Below are positions 41,752 through 52,952 of a stretch of 64,000 nucleotides of DNA, in pieces. The position numbers were made by a program, and so were the translations under genes. The notes below the pieces were generated by a model. That model was not told where the DNA came from. It made no database searches and saw only the letters and a list, made by a program, of their open reading frames with translations. Numbering within the stretch: position 1 is the stretch's first letter; each line of letters starts with the position of its first letter. Origin of the DNA: Helianthus annuus (taxonomy: Eukaryota; Streptophyta; Magnoliopsida; Asterales; Asteraceae); the NCBI RefSeq assembly GCF_002127325.2, contig NC_035448.2, forward strand, positions 59,139,577 to 59,203,576. The letters run 5' to 3'.

Positions 41752-42963
41752 TTATCCGCGTAGCTTTTCTGGCGATCGCGAGCTGCCGCCATGCGTTGCT
41801 ATTCGTTCAGTAGCGTCAACTACCATTTCTGGACCTGTAATCTGACTATCTCCCACCTCTGCCCAACAGAGAGGTGACCGGCATTTACGTCCGTACAATG
41901 CCTCGAATGGAGCGGCTTGTGTGCTGGTGTGGTAACTGTTATTGTACGAAAACTCCACTAACGGGAGGTGCTTTTCCCAGCTGTTGCCGAAATCGATAAC
42001 ACATGCTCGAAGCATGTCTTCTAAGGTTTGAATAGTGCGTTCAGACTGCCCATCCGTCTGAGGGTGATAAGCTGTACTCATGTCTAATCGAGATCCAAAA
42101 GCTTTGTGCATTGCTTGCCATAATTCTGAAGTGAATCGTGCATCCCGATCCGAAATAATAGAGGTTGGCACTCCGTGCCTCGAAACAACTTCTTTCATGT
42201 AGATGTCTGCTAATGTAGAGAACTTATCCGTTTCTTTGATAGCCAAGAAATGAGCAGACTTTGTGAGTCGATCTACGATCACCCAAATAGTATCATTCCC
42301 ACACTGGGATCTAGGTAGGCCAGTGACAAAATCCATGGAAATTTCTTCCCATTTCCATTGTGGTATCCTGGGTTGCTGAAGTAGGCCTGAGGGTTTCTGA
42401 TACTCCACTTTGACTTTTGCACATGTCAAACACTTGCCGACGTAAGTCGCGATGTGGGCTTTCATGCTAGGCCACCAATATGTAGTTCTGATGTCGTGAT
42501 ACATTTTATCCGAACCTGGATGTACCGAGTAGCGAGACTTATGAGCTTCATCCATCACAAGTTCTCGTAAACCGCCGTATAGTGGTACCCAAATACGCCC
42601 TGTTACATAGTAGGCGCCGTCTCCCTTTTGTTCTAATCGTTTCCTTGAGCCGCGTAAAGCTTCAGCCTTTACGTTTTCTGGTTTCAATGCTCCCACCTGA
42701 GCATCTCGTATTTGTGCAGGAAGATCAGACTGAATAGTGAGCTGCAAAGCTCGTACACGCCTAGGTAGAGTGTCCTTTCGACTGAGAGTGTCAGCCACAA
42801 CATTGGCCTTGCCTGGATGGTACTTGATGGCGCATTCGTAATCATTAAGCAGCTCGACCCATCGTCGTTGACGCATGTTCAATTCCTTCTGCTTGAAGAT
42901 ATGCTGAGACTCCTGTGATCGGTGTAAATTGTGCACTTGGTACCGTACAGGTAGTGTCGCCAT
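41752..42963 (-). pseudogene. Chromovirus B RNase H end and integrase core
   Basis: It reads [35 protein letters not shown], then the zinc site [15 protein letters not shown] with KCLTCAKVK (HHCC intact). The catalytic core has MDFVTGLP (Asp), ISDRDARFTS (Asp) and [20 protein letters not shown] (Glu), plus [12 protein letters not shown] and [14 protein letters not shown]. The frame is open through the core. A frameshift ends it before the GPY/F region. Confidence 0.92.
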
Positions 42964-43142
42964 ATCTTGAGCGCGAAAACAACAGCTCCCAGCTCTAAAT
43001 CGTGCATCGTGTAGTTCCGTTCATAAACTTTGAGTTGACGAGAAGCGTAGGCAATAACTTTATCACGCTGCATCAATACACAACCAAGACCCTGTATCGA
43101 CGCGTCACAATAAATCACAAAATCATCCGTGCCCTCTGGCAA
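42879..43142 (-). pseudogene. Chromovirus B RNase H
   Basis: It reads [40 protein letters not shown] and [20 protein letters not shown]. This is RNase H of the gypsy type, out of frame with both the RT before it and the integrase after it. Confidence 0.9.
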
Positions 43143-43167
43143 TGAGAGAATAGGTGCGCTGCAAAGC

Positions 43168-44030
43168 CTATTCTTTAGGCATTGGAAAGCAGTTTCCTGA
43201 TTGTTGCCCCAGCGGTAGGTGACACCCTTCTGTGTCAGTAGTGTAAGTGGCTGAGCAATCTTTTGAGAAATCTTTGATAAACCGTCTGTAGTAACCCGCC
43301 AAACCCAAGAATTGGTGTATTTCCGATGGTGTACGTGGTGCAGGCCAGTTCCTGATCGAATCTACCTTGGATGGATCAATATGGATCCCGTCCTTATTTA
43401 CTACGTGGCCTAGAAAGTGGACTTTACGAAGCCAGAAGTCACATTTCGAAAACTTAGCGTACAGCTGTTCCTTTCGAAGGAGTTCCAAAATAAGTCGTAG
43501 ATGCTGTTCGTGCTCCTCCTGACTCTTGCAGTAGATCAGGATGTCGTCAATAAACACTATCACAAATTTGTCTAGGTAGGGTTTGCACACCCTGTTCACA
43601 AGATCCATAAATACGGCAGGCGCGTTCGTTAACCCGAACGGCATGACAAGAGACTCGTAGTGGCCGTAGCGAGTTCTGAATGCGGTTTTGGAGACGTCCT
43701 CGTCCCGGACTCCCAGCTGATGGTAATCTGACCTCAAGTCTATCTTGGAGTAGTAGCACGACCCTTGCAACTGGTCGAATAAGTTGTCACTTCGTGGAAG
43801 AGGATAACGATTCTTCACCGTCACCTTGTTGAGTTCCCGGTAGTCTATGCACATCCTGAAGGTACCGTCCTTCTTTTTCACAAATAACACTGGAGCTCCC
43901 CAGGCGAAGAGCTAGGTCGAATAAAGCCCTTTTCCAAGAGCTCTTGTAGCTGCTTTGACAGTTCTTCCAGTTCAGTTGGAGTGAAACGATACGGTGCGCG
44001 AGCTATAGGTGCTGTCCAGAACTATAGGAA
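43168..44030 (-). pseudogene. Chromovirus B reverse transcriptase
   Basis: The N-terminal piece [20 protein letters not shown] is joined by a one-base deletion after SSSP to [20 protein letters not shown]. The active site is [11 protein letters not shown], with [20 protein letters not shown] downstream. A frameshift near FSKD ends the frame before RNase H. The gap to the protease motif is about 370 bases shorter than in chromovirus A, so the protease-RT junction is deleted. Confidence 0.9.
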
Positions 44031-44068
44031 TGAGGTGGATAGGAAGCGTCTGACCAGCGAGGATAAGA

Positions 44069-44302
44069 TTACAACCCTGAACTATGTGTGGCCTCTAGAC
44101 TTTTACCATTAGCTAATACTACGACAGGTTTGGTGTTCAAGGTAGTTGGCGCACATTTTAACATCTGACTAACTTTCAAGGACATATAATTGGTATCCAC
44201 ACCCGAATCAAACAAGACAGTAACATAAAAGTCGTCGAGAAGAAACTTACCCATTATTACGATAAGATTGTTCCTTGCGTCACCCTGACCAATCATGTAC
44301 AC
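44069..44302 (-). pseudogene. Chromovirus B protease fragment
   Basis: It reads MGKFLLDDFYVTVLFDSGVD with TNYMSLKVSQML, an aspartic protease with an Asp-Ser-Gly motif. It stops at LEATHSSGL. The second half, including the expected VIVGMDWL strand, is deleted. Confidence 0.85.
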
Positions 44303-45501
44303 GCTGCCCCGGCGTCATGGTTTCCATTGCTTCCCCCAACGCTATCCCCGTTGTCGTCCCTGTTTCCATGGTCGTGGTTCTGAGTCTGGTCCTGGTTTAA
44401 TTGAGGGCAATCGCGTTTAAAATGACCTTCAGCCCCACACTGGAAACATCCCCGGTTTCCACGCTGTGGCTGCTGCTGTGTGTTCTGTGGAGCTGGTAGT
44501 TGCAGTTGCTGGTTCTGTGAAGATTGAGGCGGTCGTTGTTGTTCTTGAGTTACAGGACGTGAGTTTCGACAATCCTTAGCTTCATGACCAATCTTGAGAC
44601 ACCGCTGGCAACGACCCTTGTTGCACTGGCCACCGTGGTGTCTGTTACAATTGTTGCACCAAGGGTGAATTCCTCGATATCTCTTCTGCCCATGACTACT
44701 AGAAAACTGCTGTCTGGGGCTCTGGTAGTCATCTATTTCTTGCTGCTGCGTCAGAGGCTGGACCAAAATTAATCCCTTGCTCAGGTTTTCATCCCACTTG
44801 CGTTTGTTATCACTAGAAGCACATGTAGTATCAGCTTTAACACGTTTCGGTAGTTTGTTTTGTTCTACTTCCTGGTCTGTGAGACGATGAGCAACACGAG
44901 TGACTTGCTGGATAGTACCAAGGTTAACTGCGGTCAAATGACTCTGAATTTCGGGCACCAGACCCTTGAGATACAGTTCGATGCGTTTGGTGGGAGGGTC
45001 TACCATAGTAGAACAAAATGTGGCTAATTCATTCGATCTCTTCGTATAAGCTTCAATTTCAGACCCCACCATCTGTAGGTTGAGGAACTCTACCTCTAGT
45101 TTGTGGATGTCTTCTCGACTGCAAAACTCTTCCTTAATTAGGTCCTTGAACTCGTTCCAGGGAGTGGCATTAGCAGCCGCCAGTCCTAACATTTGAACCT
45201 GTGCTTTCCACCAAGTTAATGCAGCACCTTCGAGTGTTCCAGTAGCAAACTTTACTCTACGTGACTCAGGGCAATCATGCACCTCGAAGTCAGTTTCGAG
45301 CCTCTCGAACCAATGGAGGAGGCCTACAACTCCCTCAGTTCCACTGAAGGTACTAGGTCGACAATCCTTGAGATTTTTGAAGGTGTAAACAGGTGGCTGA
45401 GCGTGTTGACCTCCTGCTGGTATGGCTGCAAGTGCCGCAGCAATTCATTCGTTAATGAGAGCCGTCAACTGGGCTTGTGTCATGTTGATATATCCGGCCA
45501 T
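44293..45501 (-). pseudogene. Chromovirus B gag with one internal stop
   Basis: The start is the ATG at 45501 (MAGYINMTQAQLTALINE). Codon 19 is TGA (45447-45445). The frame then continues without a break through FATGTLEGAALTWWKAQVQM, EFLNLQMVGSEIEAYTKRSN and two zinc-knuckle regions: CNNC..CQRCLKIGHEAKDC and CFQCGAEGHFKRDC. It is a Retrotrans_gag protein, closely related in plan to that of chromovirus A. A single point change inactivates it. Confidence 0.9.
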
Positions 45502-45806
45502 GATCTTCATAGCAAATGCAACGTAAGTGAGAATGGTTCGCGAGTAGTACGATGACAGAAGAGTGTAAGCACATAAGTGTTCTCAAGCAATAACATATAG
45601 TGAGCAATGTGATCTAAGCATACCACGAGCAAAGTTCTATGTAATTCTAGCATGTAGGCAATAAACATAAACCTTATTACCTAGGATGTTGAGTCTTGCA
45701 CGTGGAGCGAAGCGTCGTTGTGGATCGTTGAGAGCACTGTTCTGGTTATAGTCTGGTTTTAATAAAAACGTTTTCCCATATTAAAACCAAGTTCTCTATA
45801 ACCAAT

Positions 45807-45819
45807 GGCTCTGATACCA
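45807..45819 (-). other. Primer binding site of chromovirus B
   Basis: The minus strand reads TGGTATCAGAGCC, three bases from the 5' LTR start at 45823. It is complementary to initiator tRNA-Met. Confidence 0.95.
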
Positions 45820-45822
45820 ATC

Positions 45823-48545
45823 TGTCACACCCCCAAAATCCACCTGCGGAGTATCACCGGTTGGGAGCGTGACTGACCAGGATCAAGCCACCAATCATAT
45901 AGAACAATATTTATAGTAAAAGTAATTGCCATTAAACCAAACCAAATCCATATGAAAGGTGTTCCAAAACATAAGTAAGTTATCGTTGTTTAGCGGAAGC
46001 GTATAATTAAAACCCAACACAATAAAGTATCAAATGTCGTAAGTGTTTAACAAGACAATCACGATCCAAGCCCACAACGACCAGCTCCTCCCTGTGCAAG
46101 CTCCATGTATCTAACGACCTGCAAGGCATGTAACAGAGGATCAACAACTAGTTGAGCGAGTTCACAGAAAGTAAATGCGTAATGGTAAGTTCGTTTGTAA
46201 CATGTGGCTCTACTGGGCCGATAGTACGTTCTATTGGTGGGGGCTTCCCATGTTGTATAACCACTAGACTATTCGTAATCATAAGTGTTCTTCACAACCG
46301 AGAATAGTAGTACGTACAAGCTTTACGTAGGTTTACGTAAGTATCCTTCACAACCGAGGATAGTAGTAAGTATAAATACACGTAGGTTTTACGTGAGTAT
46401 CCTTCACAACCGAGGATAGTAGTAAGTATAAGTATACGTAGATTTTACGTAGGGGTCCTGCACAACCGAGGACAGTAAGAAGCATATGCATATGTGGGCT
46501 TTACGCATGTGTCCTGCACAACCGAGGACAGTAAGTAGTATAAGCATACATAGGTTTACGTATGTGTCCTGCACAACCGAGGACGCTGGTATGGTAGTCT
46601 AGTGGTAGTGTCCGTATGAATCTATTCAATCTCATTCCTTCAATCCCAATTCCCGTGCCCTGGGAATCCCATGCCTTAGTAAGAGTGTGAACTCACCTTG
46701 GTTTGCTCGGTATGTTATTGCTTCTAGGGTTTATTAAATGTCTAAGTCCGTTACACACGACCTAGGATACATTGCACATGATACGATGTGAGTGTTTGCA
46801 TCAACTTAGGGTTTACAAATCCTTGATATTCAAGCAACTGTGTTTTGTGTGTTTATGGTGTACATGATGATATCACATAGAATGTTCACGCATGCAAGAT
46901 CATACAGTTGCATTCAGTATCATACGATCATATATAGAATCATACGTCACGTAAACAGTTAATCGTTTTCACGTAATTCACGCGTCGCGTCTTGAACTTC
47001 ACAGTTTAGTCTAACGTGAATATTAACCTATTGGCCACCGTTAACATTCTTAACATATTAACATCGTTAATGAGCTTAACAATTTAACAGAGTTTGACTT
47101 TAATTTCATCATTCATTCCTTAACAGATCAACATGCTTTTATCTTACAACTTGGCTTCAATTTAAATCACACACAAGTAGGACAGGGCCATACTCTTCTT
47201 AAAACTCAGACAAGTGTTGGGGGGGGGGGCTTCCCCTGTTTAAAAGTCGGATCATGCAACAAGGGATTAAAACTCAGACAACAAAAGGTGTGGGGTTAAA
47301 AGTCGGACCATGGGTTAGGGTTTGGGGGTTCAAAACTCGGACCAAAGGGGTATGGGGTTAAAAGTCGGACCCCCTTGTTCCCATGCCACAAATTCGGACC
47401 ACACCCCATGTTTAAAGGTCGGACTATGTGATGCACATAAAAGTCGGACATCATCCCCCTTGTAAAGCTCGGACCCTTGTTACTAGGGTTTAAACGTCGG
47501 ACACTAGATCTCATGAAATTCGGACCATATGTGATGTAAAACTCGGACCATTACATCTTATAAAACTCGGATATGATGTGTTATGTACAAACTCGAACAT
47601 CAATGCCTACATAACATCATAACATCCTCGGACACTATGCAATATAGTAAAAGTTCGGATCACATTAACTAGTTTAAAGATCGGACCGCATTCTCATTAC
47701 TAAAGATCGGACCTCCAAAGCTTAACAAAAGTCGGACCACTTACAACTTCCAAAATTCAGACTATAGAGCATATGAAACTCAGACAATTACATTCATTCA
47801 CAAACCTCAGACAAACATTCATTCACGCGTTCTCTGTGATTGCAGCAGTTACACTTTATACATACCACAGTTACGTACTATAATTAATACGATCTGGAAA
47901 CCCTAATTCGTACATTACATGTCAGAAATCAATTCAACAATTAACATCATCATACAAACAGACGATTTCACGACCAATCATCATCATAACACAATAATCA
48001 AGCATCAATCAAAGCACAAAACCATCATATGAAAGCTAGGGTTTACAAGTCTCACAATAATCAAGAATTGATACAATCAGACTATCAATTAGGGTTTACA
48101 AGTATTAAACAATTACCTTGAAGGATTCTAGAGAAAGAGAGGAATCAAAAGTGATGAATGTCTTGTGCCAATGATGGTGGTGATGATGATTGCTAGGGGA
48201 TTAGAGAATACAGTGCTTTGGTTTTTTTTTTTTTTTGTGAAAATGATTAGTGAAAAGGGATTAGGGTTAAGTATCATATAAGTTTCACTAATCACTCTAC
48301 ACACCCTTAATTATTACACTTTACACAAGCACACCATCTCACAACAATTTCACAGTTTCACCACCAAGTTTATGCATTTGGCAAGTCTTTCACAATTAAC
48401 ACATAACCATGTATAATCACATAATACCGTTCATTGTATTAGAACGTATACAATTCCATAGCAACTAATTGTGCAAACACAACTAAACAATAAATGAACG
48501 TGCAATAACTGCGAAATAGAAATCTTGGAAATTCGAGTTGTCACA
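45823..48545 (-). repeat. 5' LTR of chromovirus B
   Basis: 2,723 bp and almost identical to 38411-41130. The hairpin array recurs at 46287-46584. Here unit 1 has stem GTTCT/AGAAT, leaving one G-U/G-T pair. Confidence 0.93.
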
Positions 48546-49420
48546 TGCCTCGTGACATCATTTCGAACCGTGATGCTCGGTTTACTTCGCGATTGTGGGA
48601 AACATTTCAAGCAGCTCTTGGTACGACGCTTAACCTGAGTACCGCATTCCATCCTCAAACCGACGGACAGACTGAAAGAACGATCCATACTCTTGAAGAC
48701 ATGCTCCGTGCGTGTGTCATAGACTTCGGTGGTAGTTGGAACAAATACCTACCGTTAGTCGAATTCTCGTACAACAACAGCTATCATGCCAGCATACAAA
48801 TGGCACCATTTGAGGCTTTATATGGAAGAAGATGTCGCTCGCCTATTGTGTGGCACGAGATCGGTCACTCGCAATTAACCAGTCCCGAGTTACTACAAGA
48901 AACGACTGACAAAACCCTCCAGATTCGAGACAACTTGTCGAAAGCCAGGGATAGACAGAAAAGTTACACCGATAGAAGACGCAAGCCCCTTGAATTTGAA
49001 GTTGGCGACTACGTACTCCTAAAGGTATCACCTTGGAAGGGTGTGGTCAGATTCGGCAAGAAAGGGAAACTAGCGCCTCGATATGTTGGACCTTTTAAGA
49101 TTCTGGAAAGGATCGGCAAAGTCGCCTACATACTCGAACTACCGGAGGAACTTAGTAACATCCACCCTACTTTCCATGTGTCAAACCTCTGAAAATGCCT
49201 AGCTGATCATGATCTGATTGTACCTCTCGACGACCTTCAAGTCAACGAAACGCTACACTTCGTGGAAAAGCCTGTCGAAATCATGGATCGCCAAACCAAG
49301 CAACTCAGACGCTCGCGCATCCCTATCATGAAAGACCGATGGGAAGGCAAACGAGGCGCGGAGTTTACTTGGGAACTCGAAAGCGACATGAAGGCTAAGT
49401 ATCTGCAGTTGTTTAAATGA
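48546..49420 (+). pseudogene. Chromovirus A integrase C-terminal piece and chromodomain
   Basis: It continues the frame interrupted at 38410: MPRDIISNRDARFTSRLWET (catalytic Asp), HPQTDGQTERTIHTLEDMLR (catalytic Glu), [14 protein letters not shown] and LLKVSPWKGVVRFGKKGKLA. A TGA at about 49190 follows FHVSNL. After it, in the same frame, the chromodomain reads RSRIPIMKDRWEGKRGAEFT and WELESDMKAKYLQLFK, then TGA at 49418-49420. Lys-rich substitutions separate it from chromodomains B and C. Confidence 0.9.
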
Positions 49421-49475
49421 AGATCTGAAGCGAGAAATTGGTAAAACATTCGCGGTGCTGTGCAGCTTTCAGCCT

Positions 49476-49510
49476 AATTTCGGGACGAAATTCCCTAAAC
49501 AAGGGGAGAC
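49476..49510 (+). other. Palindrome and polypurine tract of chromovirus A
   Basis: AATTTCGGGACGAAATT (49476-49492) is followed by CCCTAAACAAGGGGAGAC and the LTR start at 49511. The same 17-bp palindrome occurs at 17-19 bases from the LTR in chromoviruses B and C. Confidence 0.9.
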
Positions 49511-52305
49511 TGTAACACCCCGTGTTACCGAATGTCAAAGTCAAAGTCAAAGTCAAGTTTGACTTCTTTGACTGTAATTAGTCTATTTTATGTTTTATTG
49601 TATTACGTGGAGTAAGTGTTGTTAATCAAAGAATCGAAGTAATCGAATGTTAATCGACGCGAAACGCTTTACGACTGTGAATAGTAGGAAGTAACAATGC
49701 GATAAAGTTAATCAATCAATAATCAAGCTAATCAAATCATCGAACTCGAAACTCGAATTATGCGAATTTGGTATTATAATACATGTGTGTGTGTCTTACG
49801 TGTTACCTGTGCGTGCTTACTTTATGTTATGAATGGTGATCAATCGAATCAAAACTCGAAACTCAATCGAACTCAATCGAAATCGAATTATGATGAATGG
49901 TAGCGAAAGGAGAGTGTGAAATATAGATGCTTATATGTAGATATAGTGGTTGGGACAAAGTAATCTGAATAGGAAACTCTATCGTATTCGTATCGTCTTC
50001 AATCGAAATTGAAATATCAGAAATTGTCGCACCGAACGCTCAAAGCAGGCTGTGGATCGATCAGGCTCCTAGCCGATCAAACAGCCCAGCCGATCGGACG
50101 GACCGTCCGATCGAGCAGGCTGTCCGATCGGGATGCCTGGCCGATCGGCCAGCTCTTTCCTCTTTTGGAAGCCTATAAATAGGCCTGTCATTGTCATTAT
50201 TTCCACTTTTGGAAACCTTCTAACCGACCTGCTCGTGTTCCTCACTATTTCTCATATTTCTCTCGATCCCAGTAAGATTTCATCCTAAATCTTGTAAGTT
50301 TTTGATCTATGCACACTCCTACACCTTTCTATCTTCCAAATCTTGAATTCTAACCGTGAAATCATCAAGATCTAAGTGTTCTAGGATGATGTCATCATGG
50401 TGTTCTTCAAGAACTTCATGTTTTGGCCTCAATCCACCAAGAATCACTTGGATCTAGCCGATTTCCACATAAACAAACTAAGATCTATCACAGATCTGGA
50501 CATTTACATGATGTGAAGGATTGAAAGAAAGATTTCCAACTTCCTTTCAACTCTTTTACACTCAATGCCTTCAAACCGGTAGAAACGGAGCTTGAGCCAA
50601 CTCACTAATCATTCTAATGGTTGTGTGGTTCAAGATTTGGATTCTATCTACGAGGTTCACCGATTTCGGGTTAAACGTTAAACTACCGTTCTGAACCGTT
50701 CACTGGCCGGACTTGGGTGATTCCTGTCCGAACCGTTCAGCTCGTTGTCAAAATACCTCGATATAACGTCAAACAATCAGAACAGCCAAGTGTTAGACGA
50801 ACAGGCCGACCAGGTCAGGATGCTGACCGATCGAACAGGCTGTTCGAACGAACAGCCCAACCGATCGGACATGTCATCCGATCGGCTAGCACATGGTCCC
50901 ACACTTTGACAATTTCATGAAGTCTAGTATTGAACGAAGTGTTGTTCGATCGAACTACGGTTTGGGTTGAATTACTTTTTGATTCATGAGATACTATGCT
51001 TCAACACTTAATCGATTTTCAACTCGTTCGATGTATTGGAGTGCCACCCGATCGAACATGTTGTCCGATCAGGTGACATCCTACTGAGGACTTACTACTG
51101 AAGTGTCTAACCGATCGGTTAAGCCGACCGATCGAACAGACCGTTCGATCGATCGACCTGAAGGGTAGGAACACTTCAATGTTCTCAAATACTACAACGA
51201 AAACTTCAAAAGGACAAGCCATCATACACAAACACATCTTACTCAAAGGAAGAAACAATCCACTCGAACAGTCCAACCGATCGAGCCTACCGGCCGATCG
51301 AACAGGCTGCCCGAACGGGCTGACCTACCGATCGAGCCTACCGGCCGATCGAACAGGCTGTCCGAACGGACTGTCTAACCGAACGAACAACCCGTTCGAT
51401 CGAACCTACAGTTCGATCGACCAGGCTGTTCGACCCATCATCACTTGTTTCCATTTAACGCGTCACTCATCGTTATACTATCAAACTATTCAGGCTAACC
51501 CTACTCTCAAGCGCTCCCTTCAATCCATCAATCAATCGCTGTGAGTATACTCGAACCCTTTTTGCTTTAGCACTTTTGGGTGTTACATACGTTACTTATC
51601 GAAAATCACAAACGAACACACTACTCAATTATTTAAACGCTAACCGATCTGCATGTATTACGTGACTAAATGAATGCTTGTTGTTATGTTCACACGTGGA
51701 ATGCTGTCTACCTGCCTTAACGACGTAGTACTATAGTTTGGACTCAGCACCCGTTCACACGGGGGTTGTTAAGGACAATTACTTGCATGGATTACGGTGG
51801 TAATCATGTATTGCGAACTGTCTCGGACAGTCAACCCGCAGTCATTGGTATCGATAGATCCATGTCGATAATTAACATGCTTCGTTTTCCTCTGTGTACG
51901 TGTTGGTTATACGTAAACTATTTCGAACTCGATATGCTATTATCAAACTTCTATGCTCACCTTTACATTTTATGTATTGACATTATTTTAACGTATGTGG
52001 CAGGCAATTAGGATGCTTATCTGCTAGGAAGGCGAGCTTAGAATAAGCGTCTAGAGCATAGTTGTCTGTAGATCTTGCAGATCGAGTCTCTAGAAGCATT
52101 TAAACAATTTTATATTTAAATCTGAGTTGTCGGAACAGAATATTTGACTTGATGTTATCTGTAATAATTTATTTGCTATTTGAGGTACGGTATGGGACGT
52201 ATTATATAAATTGAATAGTGATAATAATTGTTATGGAAACTTCTGGACAATCTGTTTCCCTCAGTGCCATGCCCCGATGATTCCGCCATCGGTTGGGGTG
52301 TGACA
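49511..52305 (+). repeat. 3' LTR of chromovirus A
   Basis: 2,795 bp; TATAAATAGG at 50174-50183. Compared with the 5' copy it lacks about 50 bases near 33370-33420 and has an insertion near 52233-52262. Independent ageing of the two LTRs is plain. Confidence 0.93.
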
Positions 52306-52310
52306 TCGGG

Positions 52311-52830
52311 CACAGCCCCGTGTCCATCCTTCTCTCTTTCTTCATTAATTGCAGTTTGTCTGCATTAGTTGACCACGCCCCCGTGTCCGCTGGGCACGAC
52401 CCTATGTGCAGAAGTGTATCTGTACTATCAAGATTTCCCTAGATCCTGCGAATCTTAGAGTTGACCACGGCCCCGTGTCCGCTGGGCACGGCCCCGTGGT
52501 GGGCGATAGAAGCTCTACAGCTTTGTCTTTTCTGCAGACACTTGGGCACGCCCCCGTGCTCATTGAGCACGGGGCGTGTTCAGCCTTCTGTTCTCTTGTT
52601 TTGCTTGGGAAGATGTTGACGGGGAGGCCGGGCATGCCACGTTTGTTCCTTTTCTTGTCTTTATGTTAGATTTAGCTGCCTTTTTTTCTTCTTTTGTTTA
52701 TTTGAGCTCATTTAATCCTGAAAATACAAAAGGAAGACAAAAACACACTTTTTTCCAACATTAGTACTAAAAAAGGGTTAGTTTTATGCCACAATTGATG
52801 TAACTTATATGTTGCATTTTGTGCACATCA
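52311..52830 (-). repeat. 5' LTR of the Athila-like element, second part
   Basis: Resumes after chromovirus A with CACAGCCCCGTGTCC and runs to GTGCACATCA. It is followed by GTAAG, matching the duplication at 23180-23184. Confidence 0.93.
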
Positions 52831-52835
52831 GTAAG

Positions 52836-52952
52836 TAAACAAGCATTAATGGACTAACATACCCAACGAAACCCACAGGTATACCCGATATCCGATGGGT
52901 ATTTACCCGATAGAAATACAATAGGTTTTTAGACGGTTTGGGACAAGCTTAT
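52836..52952. other. Short flank between two Athila-like insertions
   Basis: A 117-bp piece with GGTATACCCGATATCC-type words. It continues after the solo LTR at 54622 (CTAATCGGGTTTGGGG, ending near GTTGCCAACCCTAG). The two parts look like one small repeat rich in GGGTTTGGG into which the solo LTR inserted. Confidence 0.45.

Larger units (their letters stand above)
38411..48545 (-). mobile_element. Chromovirus B (Ty3/gypsy), nested in the integrase of A
   Basis: 10,135 bp. LTRs are 38411-41130 and 45823-48545 (on plus, TGTCACACC..TTGTCACA). The TSD TGCCT is at 38406-38410 and 48546-48550. The primer site for initiator tRNA-Met is at 45819-45807 on the minus strand. The LTRs differ mainly in G-run and T-run length and a few substitutions, so the insertion is recent. 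Gag, protease, RT, integrase and chromodomain are present but broken in several places. Confidence 0.95.
30695..52305 (+). mobile_element. Chromovirus A (Ty3/gypsy with chromodomain), contains chromovirus B
   Basis: LTRs are 30695-33527 and 49511-52305 (TGTAACACC..GTGTGACA). The TSD TCGGG is at 30690-30694 and 52306-52310. Order on the plus strand: primer site, gag, protease, RT, RNase H, integrase, chromodomain, polypurine tract. The integrase is split at 38410 by chromovirus B. Several stops and frameshifts, and LTRs differing by indels near their 3' ends, make A older than B and no longer autonomous. Confidence 0.95.
23185..52830 (-). mobile_element. Athila-like Ty3/gypsy element, RT and integrase missing, host of nested insertions
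   Basis: The LTRs start TGATGTGTGC and end GCACATCA. The TSD GTAAG is at 23180-23184 and 52831-52835. The primer site matches tRNA-Asp, typical of the Athila/Tat group. The minus strand carries gag and protease fossils only. From the protease (26846) the sequence passes directly to a 3' non-coding block, so RT, RNase H and integrase are deleted. The right LTR is split by chromovirus A after TCGGG. Without the insertion the element would be about 8 kb. It is non-autonomous. Confidence 0.93.
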
